DNA of 64,000 nucleotides from Streptomyces sp. TRM49041 (GTDB lineage Bacteria > Actinomycetota > Actinomycetes > Streptomycetales > Streptomycetaceae), in NCBI RefSeq assembly GCF_008271805.1, contig NZ_VSRY01000147.1, positions 248,001 through 312,000 of the forward strand, written 5' to 3'. The notes below the pieces were generated by a model, which saw only the letters and a program-made list of their open reading frames with translations, had not been told where the DNA came from and searched no databases. Both the position numbers and the translations under genes were made by a program. The stretch's first letter is position 1, and the number at the start of each line of letters is the position of its first letter. Shown here one piece after another: positions 1-8,113 of the stretch.

Positions 1-2589
1 CAGCATGCGCGTCACCTGCACATCCGGGATCGACACCTCGGAGAAGCCGGCCCCGGACAGGCCCGGCCGCGCCTGTTGCGCGGCAACGATGCCGATCTTC
101 ATCCAGGAGGCCTCGCCGGAGGGCGCCCTTACGGTCTGCGGCAGGCCGTTCGTCCGCAGCGGGCTTTCGGCCGAACCGCGGTCGGTCTCGATCCGCACCC
201 GCGTGGGCGCCGCGCGCATGCCGTCGCCCGGCAGGGGCGTCAGCTGGATGGAGGCAGGGATGTCGGTCGGCCGGGAGAAGTCCACTCTGAGCCACTGTCC
301 GACCGGCTTGCCCGGGCTGCCCTCGGCCCAAGCGGTGTCCGGGTTGCCGTCGAAGGCGTTCGCCGGGTCGTACTGCGGCAGGTGGAACAGCCAGTTGCCA
401 CTGCTGGAAGCCGTCACGGACTCAGCGCCACGCAGCACCGCCGTCGTCTGATGATCGGTGCCCTCCGACGGCAGGATCTGTTTGGGCTTCTCGCCCGGGT
501 TCTGCAGGCTGCCGGAGTGATTGCGCTCGTCCGCGGTGTACGTGTACGAGGTGTTGTTGTTGACCAGGCCGAACCGGGTGTCGGCTCGCCGCAGCCCGTC
601 CGCGACCGCCTTCACCGGTGCGATGACGCCCTTGGGAAGTCTGTCCCCGGCCAGTACGGCCGGCCGGTCGGTCATCGAGGGATCGGCGGACAGCTGGAGC
701 AGCGCCTCGGGTCCGCCACTGACCACGGCCGTGTCGGCCACGGCCGACACACCGACCCTGTCGGGCCGCGTGTCGCGGTCCTGCGGCTGATAGATCTCCA
801 CGGCCCGGAGCCGCGGATAGAGCCCCTGGACCTGTAGCGGGGTGTCGGGGGCGATGCGCCCGCCGGTCACCAGCGGGCCGAACGCGGCGACCTTGCGGTA
901 GCCGGACGACTCCAGGGTCCGCTTCACCGTCTGCGGCGGGACATATCCGATCTGGTCGGGGTCGAGGTCGTTACGGACGACCACCTCGTGCATGCCGGCC
1001 CGGGCCAGGTACGCCTGAAGGCCCGGAACCTCGGTGCCGGACAGCAGGGCCTGCTCGACGGCGTCCGTCACACGACGTGAGCCGGGCGTACCGAAGGGGA
1101 CGAAGTCACGCTGCGCCCAGGGTGTTTCGGCCAGCACGTCGAACGGCTGGTCGATGGGGGAACCCCAGGTGTAGATGCCGTGCGCCGTCGCCGGTACGAC
1201 CAGTGCCCGGCTCTTCGGGGCGTTGTCCTTGAGCCAGCCGGCGGCCTTCTCCCAGTGGGTGGGCAGTTTGGTGAACGCCCCGGGCTGCAGGATCGAGCCG
1301 TTGACGTACGGCAGCGCCAGACCGGGCAGTACCAGCACCGCCACGGCCGCAGGCGCCCAGCGGCGACCGGGAAGTGCGCGAGGACTCCTGCTCACGGACA
1401 GAACGGCCGTCAGGTGGGCCAGTCCGAGAGCGAGCGCGAGGGCCAGTCCCGGCTGGAACTTGTAGATGTTACGGAACGGCTTCAGCGCCCCGTCCAACCA
1501 GTCCTGGACGACACCGTGGAACGGACCGCCGAAGGCGCCGCCGTACCCGGCGAGCGCGATCAGGACGACGGCCAGGACGGTCAGCAGCAGCCAGCGGCGC
1601 TCCGGCAGGTCCCGGCGGGCGAGGCCTGCCAGCCCCAGCGCCGCGGCGAACGCCGAACCGAGGATGGTGATGACGGAGGTCGCGACGGCCCAGCCGGCCG
1701 GCAGCCATGCCTCACCGAAGTTCAGATAGGCCACCCAGTTGCCGGCGCCGCGCAGCAGCTCGGTCGCGGACATGGTGGCCGTGGTGGTGTCGGCCTGCTC
1801 GACATACGGCATGAAGTTCTCGCCGTAGATGCCGAGCAGGAGCAGCGGCACCACCCACCACACGGTGGCCAGCGCGACGCCCGGTATCCACCAGCCCAGC
1901 AGCGCGCGCCGGCGCCGGCCGGGCGGGCGGCTGAGCAGGAACAGACCCACGGGCAGCAGCGCGGCCAGCGTCGAGGCGGCGTTCACCCCACCCATGAACG
2001 GGATCAGCAGGGCCGAACGTGCCGCAGCCATCCGCGGGCTCAGCGCCGCGGAGGTCAACGGCAGCAGCACCCAGGGCAGCAGGGCACCGGGGAGCGCGGC
2101 GGCGGAGGTCGATCCGATGACGATCGTGAAGGTGGGCCACAGCGCGTACACCACCGCCCCGAGCAGCCGGGTCGCGGGTGTACCCACGCGCAGCCGTTCG
2201 GCGAGCCTGAGCGCGCCCCAGAAGGCGACGGTCACGATGATCGACAGCCAGAGCCGCTCGGCCAGCCATACCGGCACCTGCAGGAAGTCCATGAACAGGT
2301 AGTAAGGGAGCGCCGGGAAGGCGTAGCCGATGTACTGGTTGGCTATACCGCCAAGGCCCACGTTGCCGTTCCACAGCGAACCGAGGTCGCCGAGGAAGCG
2401 CTGGGGATCGAGCGCGACGCCGAGTTTGGTCTCGAACGTCATCTTCCCCGGGGACACCGCGAGGAAGGACACCAGCACGACGGCCCAGAAGCCGAACAGC
2501 AGGCGTCGTCCGCGCGGGGCCTCGGACGCCCCGGACGGCGTCGGGCCGGGCTGCGGCGCCCGGGTGGGCGCCTGGACCGTAGTGGTCAT
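1..2589 (-). CDS. AftD/DUF3367-like membrane arabinofuranosyltransferase, 3' end outside window
   Basis: Predicted polytopic GT-C-type glycosyltransferase that would transfer a sugar from a lipid carrier on the outer face of the membrane. 863 codons are visible and the frame is still open at position 1, so the C-terminus is missing. The ATG at 2589 has an AGGAA ribosome binding site six bases upstream. A short cytoplasmic leader (MTTTVQAPTRAPQPGPTP) precedes a hydrophobic helix (FGFWAVVLVSFLAVSP) and then FETKLGVALDPQRFLGDL, which resembles the start of the mycobacterial AftD/DUF3367 family. Further hydrophobic segments follow; the visible C-terminal part is soluble in character. It lies 22 bases after the methyltransferase gene and is probably co-transcribed with it. 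Streptomycetes are not known to make mycobacterial arabinogalactan, so the acceptor is unknown. Confidence 0.8.
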   Translation of the reverse strand, partial: MTTTVQAPTRAPQPGPTPSGASEAPRGRRLLFGFWAVVLVSFLAVSPGKMTFETKLGVALDPQRFLGDLGSLWNGNVGLGGIANQYIGYAFPALPYYLFMDFLQVPVWLAERLWLSIIVTVAFWGALRLAERLRVGTPATRLLGAVVYALWPTFTIVIGSTSAAALPGALLPWVLLPLTSAALSPRMAAARSALLIPFMGGVNAASTLAALLPVGLFLLSRPPGRRRRALLGWWIPGVALATVWWVVPLLLLGIYGENFMPYVEQADTTTATMSATELLRGAGNWVAYLNFGEAWLPAGWAVATSVITILGSAFAAALGLAGLARRDLPERRWLLLTVLAVVLIALAGYGGAFGGPFHGVVQDWLDGALKPFRNIYKFQPGLALALALGLAHLTAVLSVSRSPRALPGRRWAPAAVAVLVLPGLALPYVNGSILQPGAFTKLPTHWEKAAGWLKDNAPKSRALVVPATAHGIYTWGSPIDQPFDVLAETPWAQRDFVPFGTPGSRRVTDAVEQALLSGTEVPGLQAYLARAGMHEVVVRNDLDPDQIGYVPPQTVKRTLESSGYRKVAAFGPLVTGGRIAPDTPLQVQGLYPRLRAVEIYQPQDRDTRPDRVGVSAVADTAVVSGGPEALLQLSADPSMTDRPAVLAGDRLPKGVIAPVKAVADGLRRADTRFGLVNNNTSYTYTADERNHSGSLQNPGEKPKQILPSEGTDHQTTAVLRGAESVTASSSGNWLFHLPQYDPANAFDGNPDTAWAEGSPGKPVGQWLRVDFSRPTDIPASIQLTPLPGDGMRAAPTRVRIETDRGSAESPLRTNGLPQTVRAPSGEASWMKIGIVAAQQARPGLSGAGFSEVSIPDVQVTRML

Positions 2590-2611
2590 GACCGTTCCTC
2601 GCTTCGCTTGC

Positions 2612-3361
2612 TCATGGGCTTCGCCTGAGAATCAGCAGCAGATTCCAGGTGGCGATCTCGCGGAGCCCCGGCACCCGGGTGATCATGCTCGCGAGGAACG
2701 GCCAGTAACGGGACCGCGCCGTGACGACCCGCACGTCGTCGCGGCCACGGACGTGCCGCAGGGTGGGACCGATGTGGACGGGGAACAGGTTCTCGCCGAC
2801 GGTGTGCTTGGCCTCGCGGCCGGTGCGCCGTTCGTAGCGTGCGCGGGCCCGGTCGGCCCCGAGGTAGTGCCACGGCGCGCTCTCGTGACCTCCCCAGGGA
2901 GAGAGCCAGTTGGTGAACGACAGGTAGATCAGTCCGCCGGGGCGGGTGACCCGCACCATCTCGCTGATGAATGTCTGCGGGTCCGACACGTGCTCCAGCA
3001 CATTGGACGAGAAGCACACGTCAGCCGCACCGTCGGCGAGCGGCAGCAGATAGCCGTCGGCGAGCACCGCGTCCTCGGTGACCGTGCCACGGGCGCTCAG
3101 CTCCCGCGGGTCGGGCTCGAAGAGGTAGCTCTGCGCGCCACGGCGGCGGAACTCCTCGGTGAAGTGGCCGCTGCCGCCGCCGATGTCGACGACGATCTTG
3201 CCGGGCAGGTCGATGTGACGTGCCACTTGTGCGACCGAGTCACGGGCCAGCAGGGTGTAGCACCGCTCGGGATCGCTCTGTTCGCGCATGAACGCCCGGA
3301 AGAGAGCGGCCGATCGCTTCAGCGACGGATCCTTGAAGGCGCGTTCGGTGATCTCAGGCAT
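2612..3361 (-). CDS. class I SAM-dependent methyltransferase
   Basis: 249-residue soluble methyltransferase with a Rossmann core. The AdoMet-binding motif I is VVDIGGGSGHF (residues about 57-67), followed by the acidic strand end LFEPDP and the post-motif SNVLEHV. This is the Methyltransf_11/UbiE-like arrangement seen in enzymes acting on small molecules or glycolipids. It starts 6 bases after the glycosyltransferase gene and ends 22 bases before the AftD-like gene. The tight packing suggests one transcript and a role in modifying the same surface glycan or its lipid carrier. The substrate cannot be read from sequence. Confidence 0.85.
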   Translation of the reverse strand: MPEITERAFKDPSLKRSAALFRAFMREQSDPERCYTLLARDSVAQVARHIDLPGKIVVDIGGGSGHFTEEFRRRGAQSYLFEPDPRELSARGTVTEDAVLADGYLLPLADGAADVCFSSNVLEHVSDPQTFISEMVRVTRPGGLIYLSFTNWLSPWGGHESAPWHYLGADRARARYERRTGREAKHTVGENLFPVHIGPTLRHVRGRDDVRVVTARSRYWPFLASMITRVPGLREIATWNLLLILRRSP

Positions 3362-3367
3362 GGCCCC

Positions 3368-4582
3368 TCATCTGCCGCGTCTCGGGGCGCCGGCGAGCGC
3401 CGCGGCCTCGGCGGCGACCGCCTGGAACTGACGGACCGTCACGCTCCAGCGGAAGCGCTGGGCGCGATGCGCGGCGGCACGCCCCATGACTGCGCGCCGG
3501 TCGGCACTGAGGGACAGGGCGCACCACGCGGCGGCGAACGAACTCTCGCCCCGGGCCAGCACCCCGGTCTCTCCGTCCTCGACGGAGTCGCACAGGCCAG
3601 GTATGTCGAAACCGATCGCCGGGGTGGCCCGCGCGGCTGCCTCGGTCACGACCAGCCCCCAACCCTCGACGAGGGAGGGGTGCAACAGCAGCCACGCCTC
3701 GCACATCAGCCGGTGCTTCTCGGCCTCCGACACCCGGCCGGCGAACGTCACAGCGGGGCCGGCCATGGCTTCCAGCCGCTCCCGTTCGGGGCCGTCGCCC
3801 ACGATGACGAGACGGCCGCCGGTGACGGGGCGGACCCGCTCCCACAGCCGTAGGAGCAGGTCGATTCGCTTGTACTCCACCAGCCGACCGACGGCCAGGA
3901 ACAGCGGTTCCTTCGCCTCGGGCAGCAGCGGGCCGGGGTCCTCGACACCGTTGTTGACGATCCGGATGCGGTCCGCGGCCACGCCGATGCCGCGCAGCTC
4001 GGAGGCAGTCGACTCGGAGACGGCCACCATCAGGTTGTCGCGGTGGGTGCCTGCCAGCGCCCAGTGCTCCAGCCTGCGGCCGAGCCGGGCCGCCGGGCCC
4101 GGGTAACGCATCTGCCAAAGATCAGTGTGCACATGGTTGACCAGGCACAACGTTGGTCCGCGATGCCACAGCGGCGCCAGGTACGGCATGCCGTTGCACA
4201 CTTCGACCAGCAGGTCGCAGTCGCCGACCTCGCGGGCGAAGGTCGCCTTGGCGCGCAGGAAGTGACCTGCGTCACTTCCTGCCGAGACCACCCGGTAGTG
4301 GCGTTCGGCGGCCGGGCCGCCGCACACGAGCGTGACCTCGTGGCCGCCGGCGGTCAGACCGTCGGCTATCCGGTCGATGAGCAGTTCCGAGCCGCCGGCG
4401 GCCTGGTTGCCCAGGTCACGACGGGCGAGGAAGGTGATCCGGCGCGGCAGATGTGCCAGGGCGGATGCGATGTGCGGGTCAGTGGCGGGCGAGTCGGTGA
4501 CTCGGCTGCCGGTGCAGGCTTGGGCGGGGACGGAAACGGAGTCCTTCTGACTGGGGGTCAGAGCGGAGGCGCGCTGGGGCAT
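3368..4582 (-). CDS. GT4-family glycosyltransferase
   Basis: Soluble or peripheral GT-B glycosyltransferase of about 404 residues. The N-terminal acceptor domain begins RRITFLARRDLGNQAAGGSE, the typical G-G-x-E start of GT4 enzymes. The C-terminal donor domain has AVGRLVEYKRIDLL, VIVGDGPERERLE, and the EX7E motif in VEGWGLVVTEA. The frame is open upstream to 4765, but the ATG at 4582 has a GGAG ribosome binding site seven bases upstream, and the extra 61 residues are low-complexity, so 4582 is preferred. First gene of a leftward trio (transferase, methyltransferase, AftD-like protein) and preceded by a palindrome at 4781-4796 that recurs before the DUF3068 gene. Donor and acceptor are unknown. 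Confidence 0.85.
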   Translation of the reverse strand: MPQRASALTPSQKDSVSVPAQACTGSRVTDSPATDPHIASALAHLPRRITFLARRDLGNQAAGGSELLIDRIADGLTAGGHEVTLVCGGPAAERHYRVVSAGSDAGHFLRAKATFAREVGDCDLLVEVCNGMPYLAPLWHRGPTLCLVNHVHTDLWQMRYPGPAARLGRRLEHWALAGTHRDNLMVAVSESTASELRGIGVAADRIRIVNNGVEDPGPLLPEAKEPLFLAVGRLVEYKRIDLLLRLWERVRPVTGGRLVIVGDGPERERLEAMAGPAVTFAGRVSEAEKHRLMCEAWLLLHPSLVEGWGLVVTEAAARATPAIGFDIPGLCDSVEDGETGVLARGESSFAAAWCALSLSADRRAVMGRAAAHRAQRFRWSVTVRQFQAVAAEAAALAGAPRRGR

Positions 4583-4780
4583 AGAGGTGCTCCAACTCGG
4601 CGGCTGCGGGGGCAGGCGGGTGAGGGATTGCCGGGCTTCCGGGGATGAAGCGCTGGGCTGGCTCGGTGTGCGGATACTGCGGGTACTGCGGTACCGGACC
4701 TGGATGTGCGGTTGATCTGTCAGCGCCGGGGCGGCTGCGGACTCCTGGGATGGGAGCCGACTCAAACCGGGAACACTGGG

Positions 4781-4796
4781 CTTACTCAGGGGTAAC
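4781..4796. promoter_or_regulatory. TTAC-N6-GTAA palindrome, copy A (operator candidate)
   Basis: The sequence CTTACTCAGGGGTAAC forms a TTAC/GTAA dyad about 200 bases upstream of the glycosyltransferase start. A near-identical site lies upstream of the DUF3068 gene at 5932-5947. On the coding strand both read TTACYCCYGRGTAAGCC. Shared regulation of the two leftward units is inferred; the binding factor is unknown. Confidence 0.45.
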
Positions 4797-4873
4797 GTCA
4801 GTGTTCGTTCAAGCGACTCGTTCCGGCTACGCTCATCGGTGACAAGTTCGGGCTATTCGACAACCCGTTTTCA

Positions 4874-5833
4874 TCACTCTTCTGAGTGTTCCGGCTGTCG
4901 ACGGCCGCGGATCACCAGCACAGCGCCGGCGGCGGCGGCGAGCAGACCGCCCGCGATCCCGCCCCAGAGCGGCGCGGTCTCGCCGAGCAGCTTCAGCCGA
5001 CTGCTGTCTTCGGAGGCAAGCTTCACCTGCTCGCGCCGGGTCGCCTCGGTGAACTCCAGCCGCTTGCTGGACAGCAGGGTGACCGAATCCTTCTGCGAAC
5101 CCGGGGCCCGCAGCGTCTTCGTCGGCGCGATCATCGCATTCATGATCCGACCCGTGCGCCGGTCCACAGTCAGCTCGATCCCCGCGTTGGAGTACCACTC
5201 CTCGGCCAGCACCTGGCCCGGCCCCGAACTGCCCACCAGTGCGCCGGGCACCTGACGGGTGCCGATCGCGGTGGCCTCGACGGTGCCGACGAAGCGGTAG
5301 CCCTCATGCCCGTCGATCCTGGTGGTCCCCTCGAACTTCAGCGGCACTGTGGCACCCAGGGTGCTGTCCCACCAGGCGTAGGTGCGCTTCTCGACGTCGA
5401 ACGGGAACTTCAGGTAGGCCTCGCCCTCGAACTCGGGCTTCTCCTCGCAGCAGCGCACCGGCAGGTTCGTCCGGCGGTCGGTCACCCAGCGTTCGGTGGT
5501 CCACTGCAGGGATTTCCGCGGGTCGGCCAGCGGCAGCGTCTTCGGCGTGTCGATCTGTGTCGACACGTCCCAGATCGCGTTTCCGCTGCGCTCGCCGCCG
5601 GCTACGTCACCCAGCACCCGGCGAGTGATCGTTATCGTCTGGTCGCCCACCGTGGAGACGGACTCGGTGTCGAAGTAGCTGCCCTGCCCGGTGAAGACCG
5701 TCGTGGAGTTCACATCGGTCGGTGTGCGCTTTGCACGCGGCTCCACGTACCAGACGAGCAGCTGGGTGAGCACCAGCAGAAATACTCCGGCACCCAGCAG
5801 AATCAGGGACAAAAGTGATGTTGAACGGCGCAT
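4874..5833 (-). CDS. DUF3068 (PorA-family-like) membrane-anchored protein
   Basis: 319-residue protein with an N-terminal membrane helix (LLSLILLGAGVFLLVLTQLL), a large extracytoplasmic domain and a second helix near the C-terminus (GGIAGGLLAAAAGAVLVIRG). The opening RRSTSLLSLILLGAGVFLL and the segment VNSTTVFTGQGSYFDTESV match the DUF3068 family, often labelled PorA family in actinobacteria. The ATG at 5833 has GGAG seven bases upstream, so it is chosen over the in-frame starts at 5875 and 5899. It stands upstream of the glycosyltransferase, methyltransferase and AftD-like genes in the same direction. Its biochemical role is not known; the context suggests cell-envelope glycan assembly or display. 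Confidence 0.8.
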   Translation of the reverse strand: MRRSTSLLSLILLGAGVFLLVLTQLLVWYVEPRAKRTPTDVNSTTVFTGQGSYFDTESVSTVGDQTITITRRVLGDVAGGERSGNAIWDVSTQIDTPKTLPLADPRKSLQWTTERWVTDRRTNLPVRCCEEKPEFEGEAYLKFPFDVEKRTYAWWDSTLGATVPLKFEGTTRIDGHEGYRFVGTVEATAIGTRQVPGALVGSSGPGQVLAEEWYSNAGIELTVDRRTGRIMNAMIAPTKTLRAPGSQKDSVTLLSSKRLEFTEATRREQVKLASEDSSRLKLLGETAPLWGGIAGGLLAAAAGAVLVIRGRRQPEHSEE

Positions 5834-5931
5834 GCGGGTACTCCGATACGGGCGCGATATGCGGGGGTGGTTCATGGGCTGTGCGGGAAGGGTTCGCACG
5901 CACGGATTTCAGCGTCCGGGGCGAGGAGTGG

Positions 5932-5947
5932 CTTACCCGGGAGTAAC
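5932..5947. promoter_or_regulatory. TTAC-N6-GTAA palindrome, copy B (operator candidate)
   Basis: CTTACCCGGGAGTAAC lies about 100 bases upstream of the DUF3068 start and also upstream of the divergent DUF2613 gene. It matches copy A at 4781-4796 in both half-sites and in the flanking GCC. The placement in a divergent promoter region fits an operator. Confidence 0.45.
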
Positions 5948-6073
5948 AGTGCCTGTGAACGGCGAAATTAGGCGGAGCTTGACCACCTGTCAATGCGCTC
6001 GCATACTGACCGCGCCGGACCGGGCCGGCGCGCTGGGTGACAGACCTCATCGACTGAGAGGCCGATCATCCTC

Positions 6074-6256
6074 ATGCCCAGACTGCTCGCCGCCTTCCTG
6101 ACCTGCGTCGCCTCCGCCGTTCTGGCCGCAGGCGCCGCATTCGGAATCGTCGCCGCTCTCGACACAACCCCCGAGCAGCAGAATGTGCCGCTCGTCACGT
6201 TCCCCGACCCACCCGCCGACGGGACGCCCAGCACGCCGGGCCCCGGCGCGGGCTAG
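6074..6256 (+). CDS. DUF2613-like small membrane protein
   Basis: 60-residue peptide with one hydrophobic segment (LLAAFLTCVASAVLAAGAAF, residues 4-23) and a short Pro/Gly/Thr-rich tail (PPADGTPSTPGPGAG). Length, the MPRLLAA start and the GIVAALDTTP segment match the actinobacterial DUF2613 family of single-pass or signal-anchored proteins of unknown role. A weak AGAGG lies upstream. It is divergent from the DUF3068 gene and shares its promoter region with palindrome copy B. The next gene, a PucR-type regulator, starts about 57 bases downstream. Confidence 0.75.
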   Translation: MPRLLAAFLTCVASAVLAAGAAFGIVAALDTTPEQQNVPLVTFPDPPADGTPSTPGPGAG

Positions 6257-6312
6257 GTTGGAAAGTGCAGGCCAACAGACCGAGCGGCCGGACGGACATC
6301 CAGGAGCGGGCT

Positions 6313-7527
6313 GTGGGAGCGTCGTCAGCGTGGCACGACGTGCCACGAGAGCGGATTCAGCGGTTCGCCGACCGCGCCCTGGAGCAGGTCCCCGAGCTGG
6401 CAGAGGACATCCTCGCCGCGATCCGACGGGAATATCCGGGTCTGACGTTCATCCCTGACGAGTCCGGAGAGCCGAAGGCCCTGGTGGCGATCCGGCACGC
6501 GCTGGAACTCTTCGTGGAGCAGATGACCACGGGGTCGGACCGGCCTCGCGCCCTTCCCGAGATGTTCCAGGACTTCGGGCGCGGCGAGGTCACGCACGGG
6601 CGCAGCCTGGACTCCTTGCAGGGGATCTACCGGCTGGGCGTGCGCCTTTCCTGGCGGCGCATGGCGGAGATCGGCCAGCAGGTCGACATCCCGCCCTCGG
6701 CCATGTACGAACTCGCCGAGTCCGCCTTCGAGTACCTCGACGTCATGGTGGCCCAGTCGGTACGCGGCTACGCCGAGGCCGTCGCCCGCCACGCCGGGGA
6801 GCGGCTGCGCCTGCAACGACTTCTCGTCGATCTACTGCTCACCGAGCACCGCACGGATCCGTCCGTCTTCCTCGCCGACCGCGCGGCCGACGCGGGCTGG
6901 CAACTTCCCGAAAAGGTGGCGGTGGCCGTGCTGCTTCGCCCTGCCCTGGAGGCTGTCGCCCCTGCCGTGGGCGACGAGGTGTTGCTCGACATGGAGGGCG
7001 AGCAGCCGCGCCTGGTCGTGCCGGACCTGGACGCTCCCGGACGCGCGGAGTTGCTGCACCGGGCGGTGGCCGGTTGGTCCGGCGCGATCGGCCCGTCGGT
7101 TCCCCTTGCGGAGGCCGTCACGTCGCTGCGCTGGGCGGAGGCCGCCGTCGGGATGATCGAGCAGGGCCTGCTGCCGCGAGGGCGGCTCCTGCACTGCGGC
7201 GAGCACGTCGAAGCCCTGGTACTGCTGCCGGCAGGGGAGTTGATCGACGATCTGGCGCGGCGGCGGCTGGCGCAGCTGGACCGGTCCGTCGGCCCGGCGC
7301 ACGCCCACCGTCTCGCCGAGACCCTGCTGGCCTGGCTGGAGACGCGGGGTGGCGCCCCGGAGGTGGCCGCCCGGCTCGGAGTCCATCCGCAGACCGTGCG
7401 CTACCGGCTGAAACAGCTCCGTGAGTTGTGGGGCGAGGACCTGGACGACCCGGACCGCCGCTTCGAACTGGAGCTGGTGCTTCGCACCCGGCGGCTGCGC
7501 GGAGATCTCGCCCCACCGTCCGGCTGA
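6313..7527 (+). CDS. PucR-family helix-turn-helix regulator
   Basis: About 404-residue cytoplasmic transcription regulator of the PucR/CdaR type. The C-terminal DNA-binding helix-turn-helix is clear (EVAARLGVHPQTVRYRLKQL), preceded by a GGDEF-like middle domain (ASSLRWAEAA-type region near GPSVPLAEAVTSLRWAEAA). The N-terminal half is the helical segment common in streptomycete members (ERIQRFADRALEQVPELAED). The GTG at 6313 has GGAG with six bases of spacing and is preferred; an in-frame GTG at 6265 would add 16 residues. No obvious target gene lies beside it. The inducer is unknown. Confidence 0.8.
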   Translation: MGASSAWHDVPRERIQRFADRALEQVPELAEDILAAIRREYPGLTFIPDESGEPKALVAIRHALELFVEQMTTGSDRPRALPEMFQDFGRGEVTHGRSLDSLQGIYRLGVRLSWRRMAEIGQQVDIPPSAMYELAESAFEYLDVMVAQSVRGYAEAVARHAGERLRLQRLLVDLLLTEHRTDPSVFLADRAADAGWQLPEKVAVAVLLRPALEAVAPAVGDEVLLDMEGEQPRLVVPDLDAPGRAELLHRAVAGWSGAIGPSVPLAEAVTSLRWAEAAVGMIEQGLLPRGRLLHCGEHVEALVLLPAGELIDDLARRRLAQLDRSVGPAHAHRLAETLLAWLETRGGAPEVAARLGVHPQTVRYRLKQLRELWGEDLDDPDRRFELELVLRTRRLRGDLAPPSG

Positions 7528-7627
7528 CCCTGTGGCGACGCTGACGGCACGCCCGACGCCCCGCGCCTGGCAGCGTCGGGGCGCCGCAGCGTGAGGCGAA
7601 AGGACGGCCGGCCCCAGGGGATCTCGG

Positions 7628-8050
7628 TCAGCTCAGGAAACTCAGCCGGACCTGGCGTTCCGGGTTGTCCTTGTTGGTGTCGACCAGGCATACCGACTGC
7701 CAGGTGCCGAGCGCCAGCCGCCCGCCGACGACGGGGAGCGTCGCGTGGGGCGGGACGAGGGCGGGCAGGACGTGGTCGCGGCCGTGGCCGGGGCTGCCGT
7801 GGCGGTGCTGCCACCGGTCGTCGGCGGGGAGGAGTGTGTGCAGGGCGGCCAGCAGGTCGGCGTCGCTGCCGGATCCGGTCTCGAGGAGGGCCACGCCGGT
7901 CGTGGCGTGCGGGGCGAAGACGTTCAGCAGGCCGTCCCGGCCCGCCGCCACCTCGCCCAGGAAGGAGGCGCACGCCTCGGTCAGGTCGTGGACGACTTCG
8001 CGGTTCCCGGTGGTGATGTGCAGCGTACGGGTGGTGAATGCGTCGCTCAT
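7628..8050 (-). CDS. YjbQ family protein (UPF0047)
   Basis: 140-residue soluble protein of the YjbQ/UPF0047 family, which forms trimers. Some members have secondary thiamine-phosphate synthase activity, but the physiological role is uncertain. Family signatures are the start FTTRTLHITTGNREVVHDLT, the His/Thr-containing VFAPHATTGVALLE, the acidic GSGSDADLLAAL, and the C-terminal GTWQSVCLVDTNKD. The chosen ATG at 8050 matches the family start; GGAGG sits only one base from it, so the transcript may be leaderless. It is divergent from the flavin monooxygenase across 63 bases. Confidence 0.85.
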   Translation of the reverse strand: MSDAFTTRTLHITTGNREVVHDLTEACASFLGEVAAGRDGLLNVFAPHATTGVALLETGSGSDADLLAALHTLLPADDRWQHRHGSPGHGRDHVLPALVPPHATLPVVGGRLALGTWQSVCLVDTNKDNPERQVRLSFLS

Positions 8051-8113
8051 GCCTCCATGGTGCCCGCTGGGCGGCCCGGGAAGATCCACCGCACCCGCGG
8101 AGTTGGTAGAACC

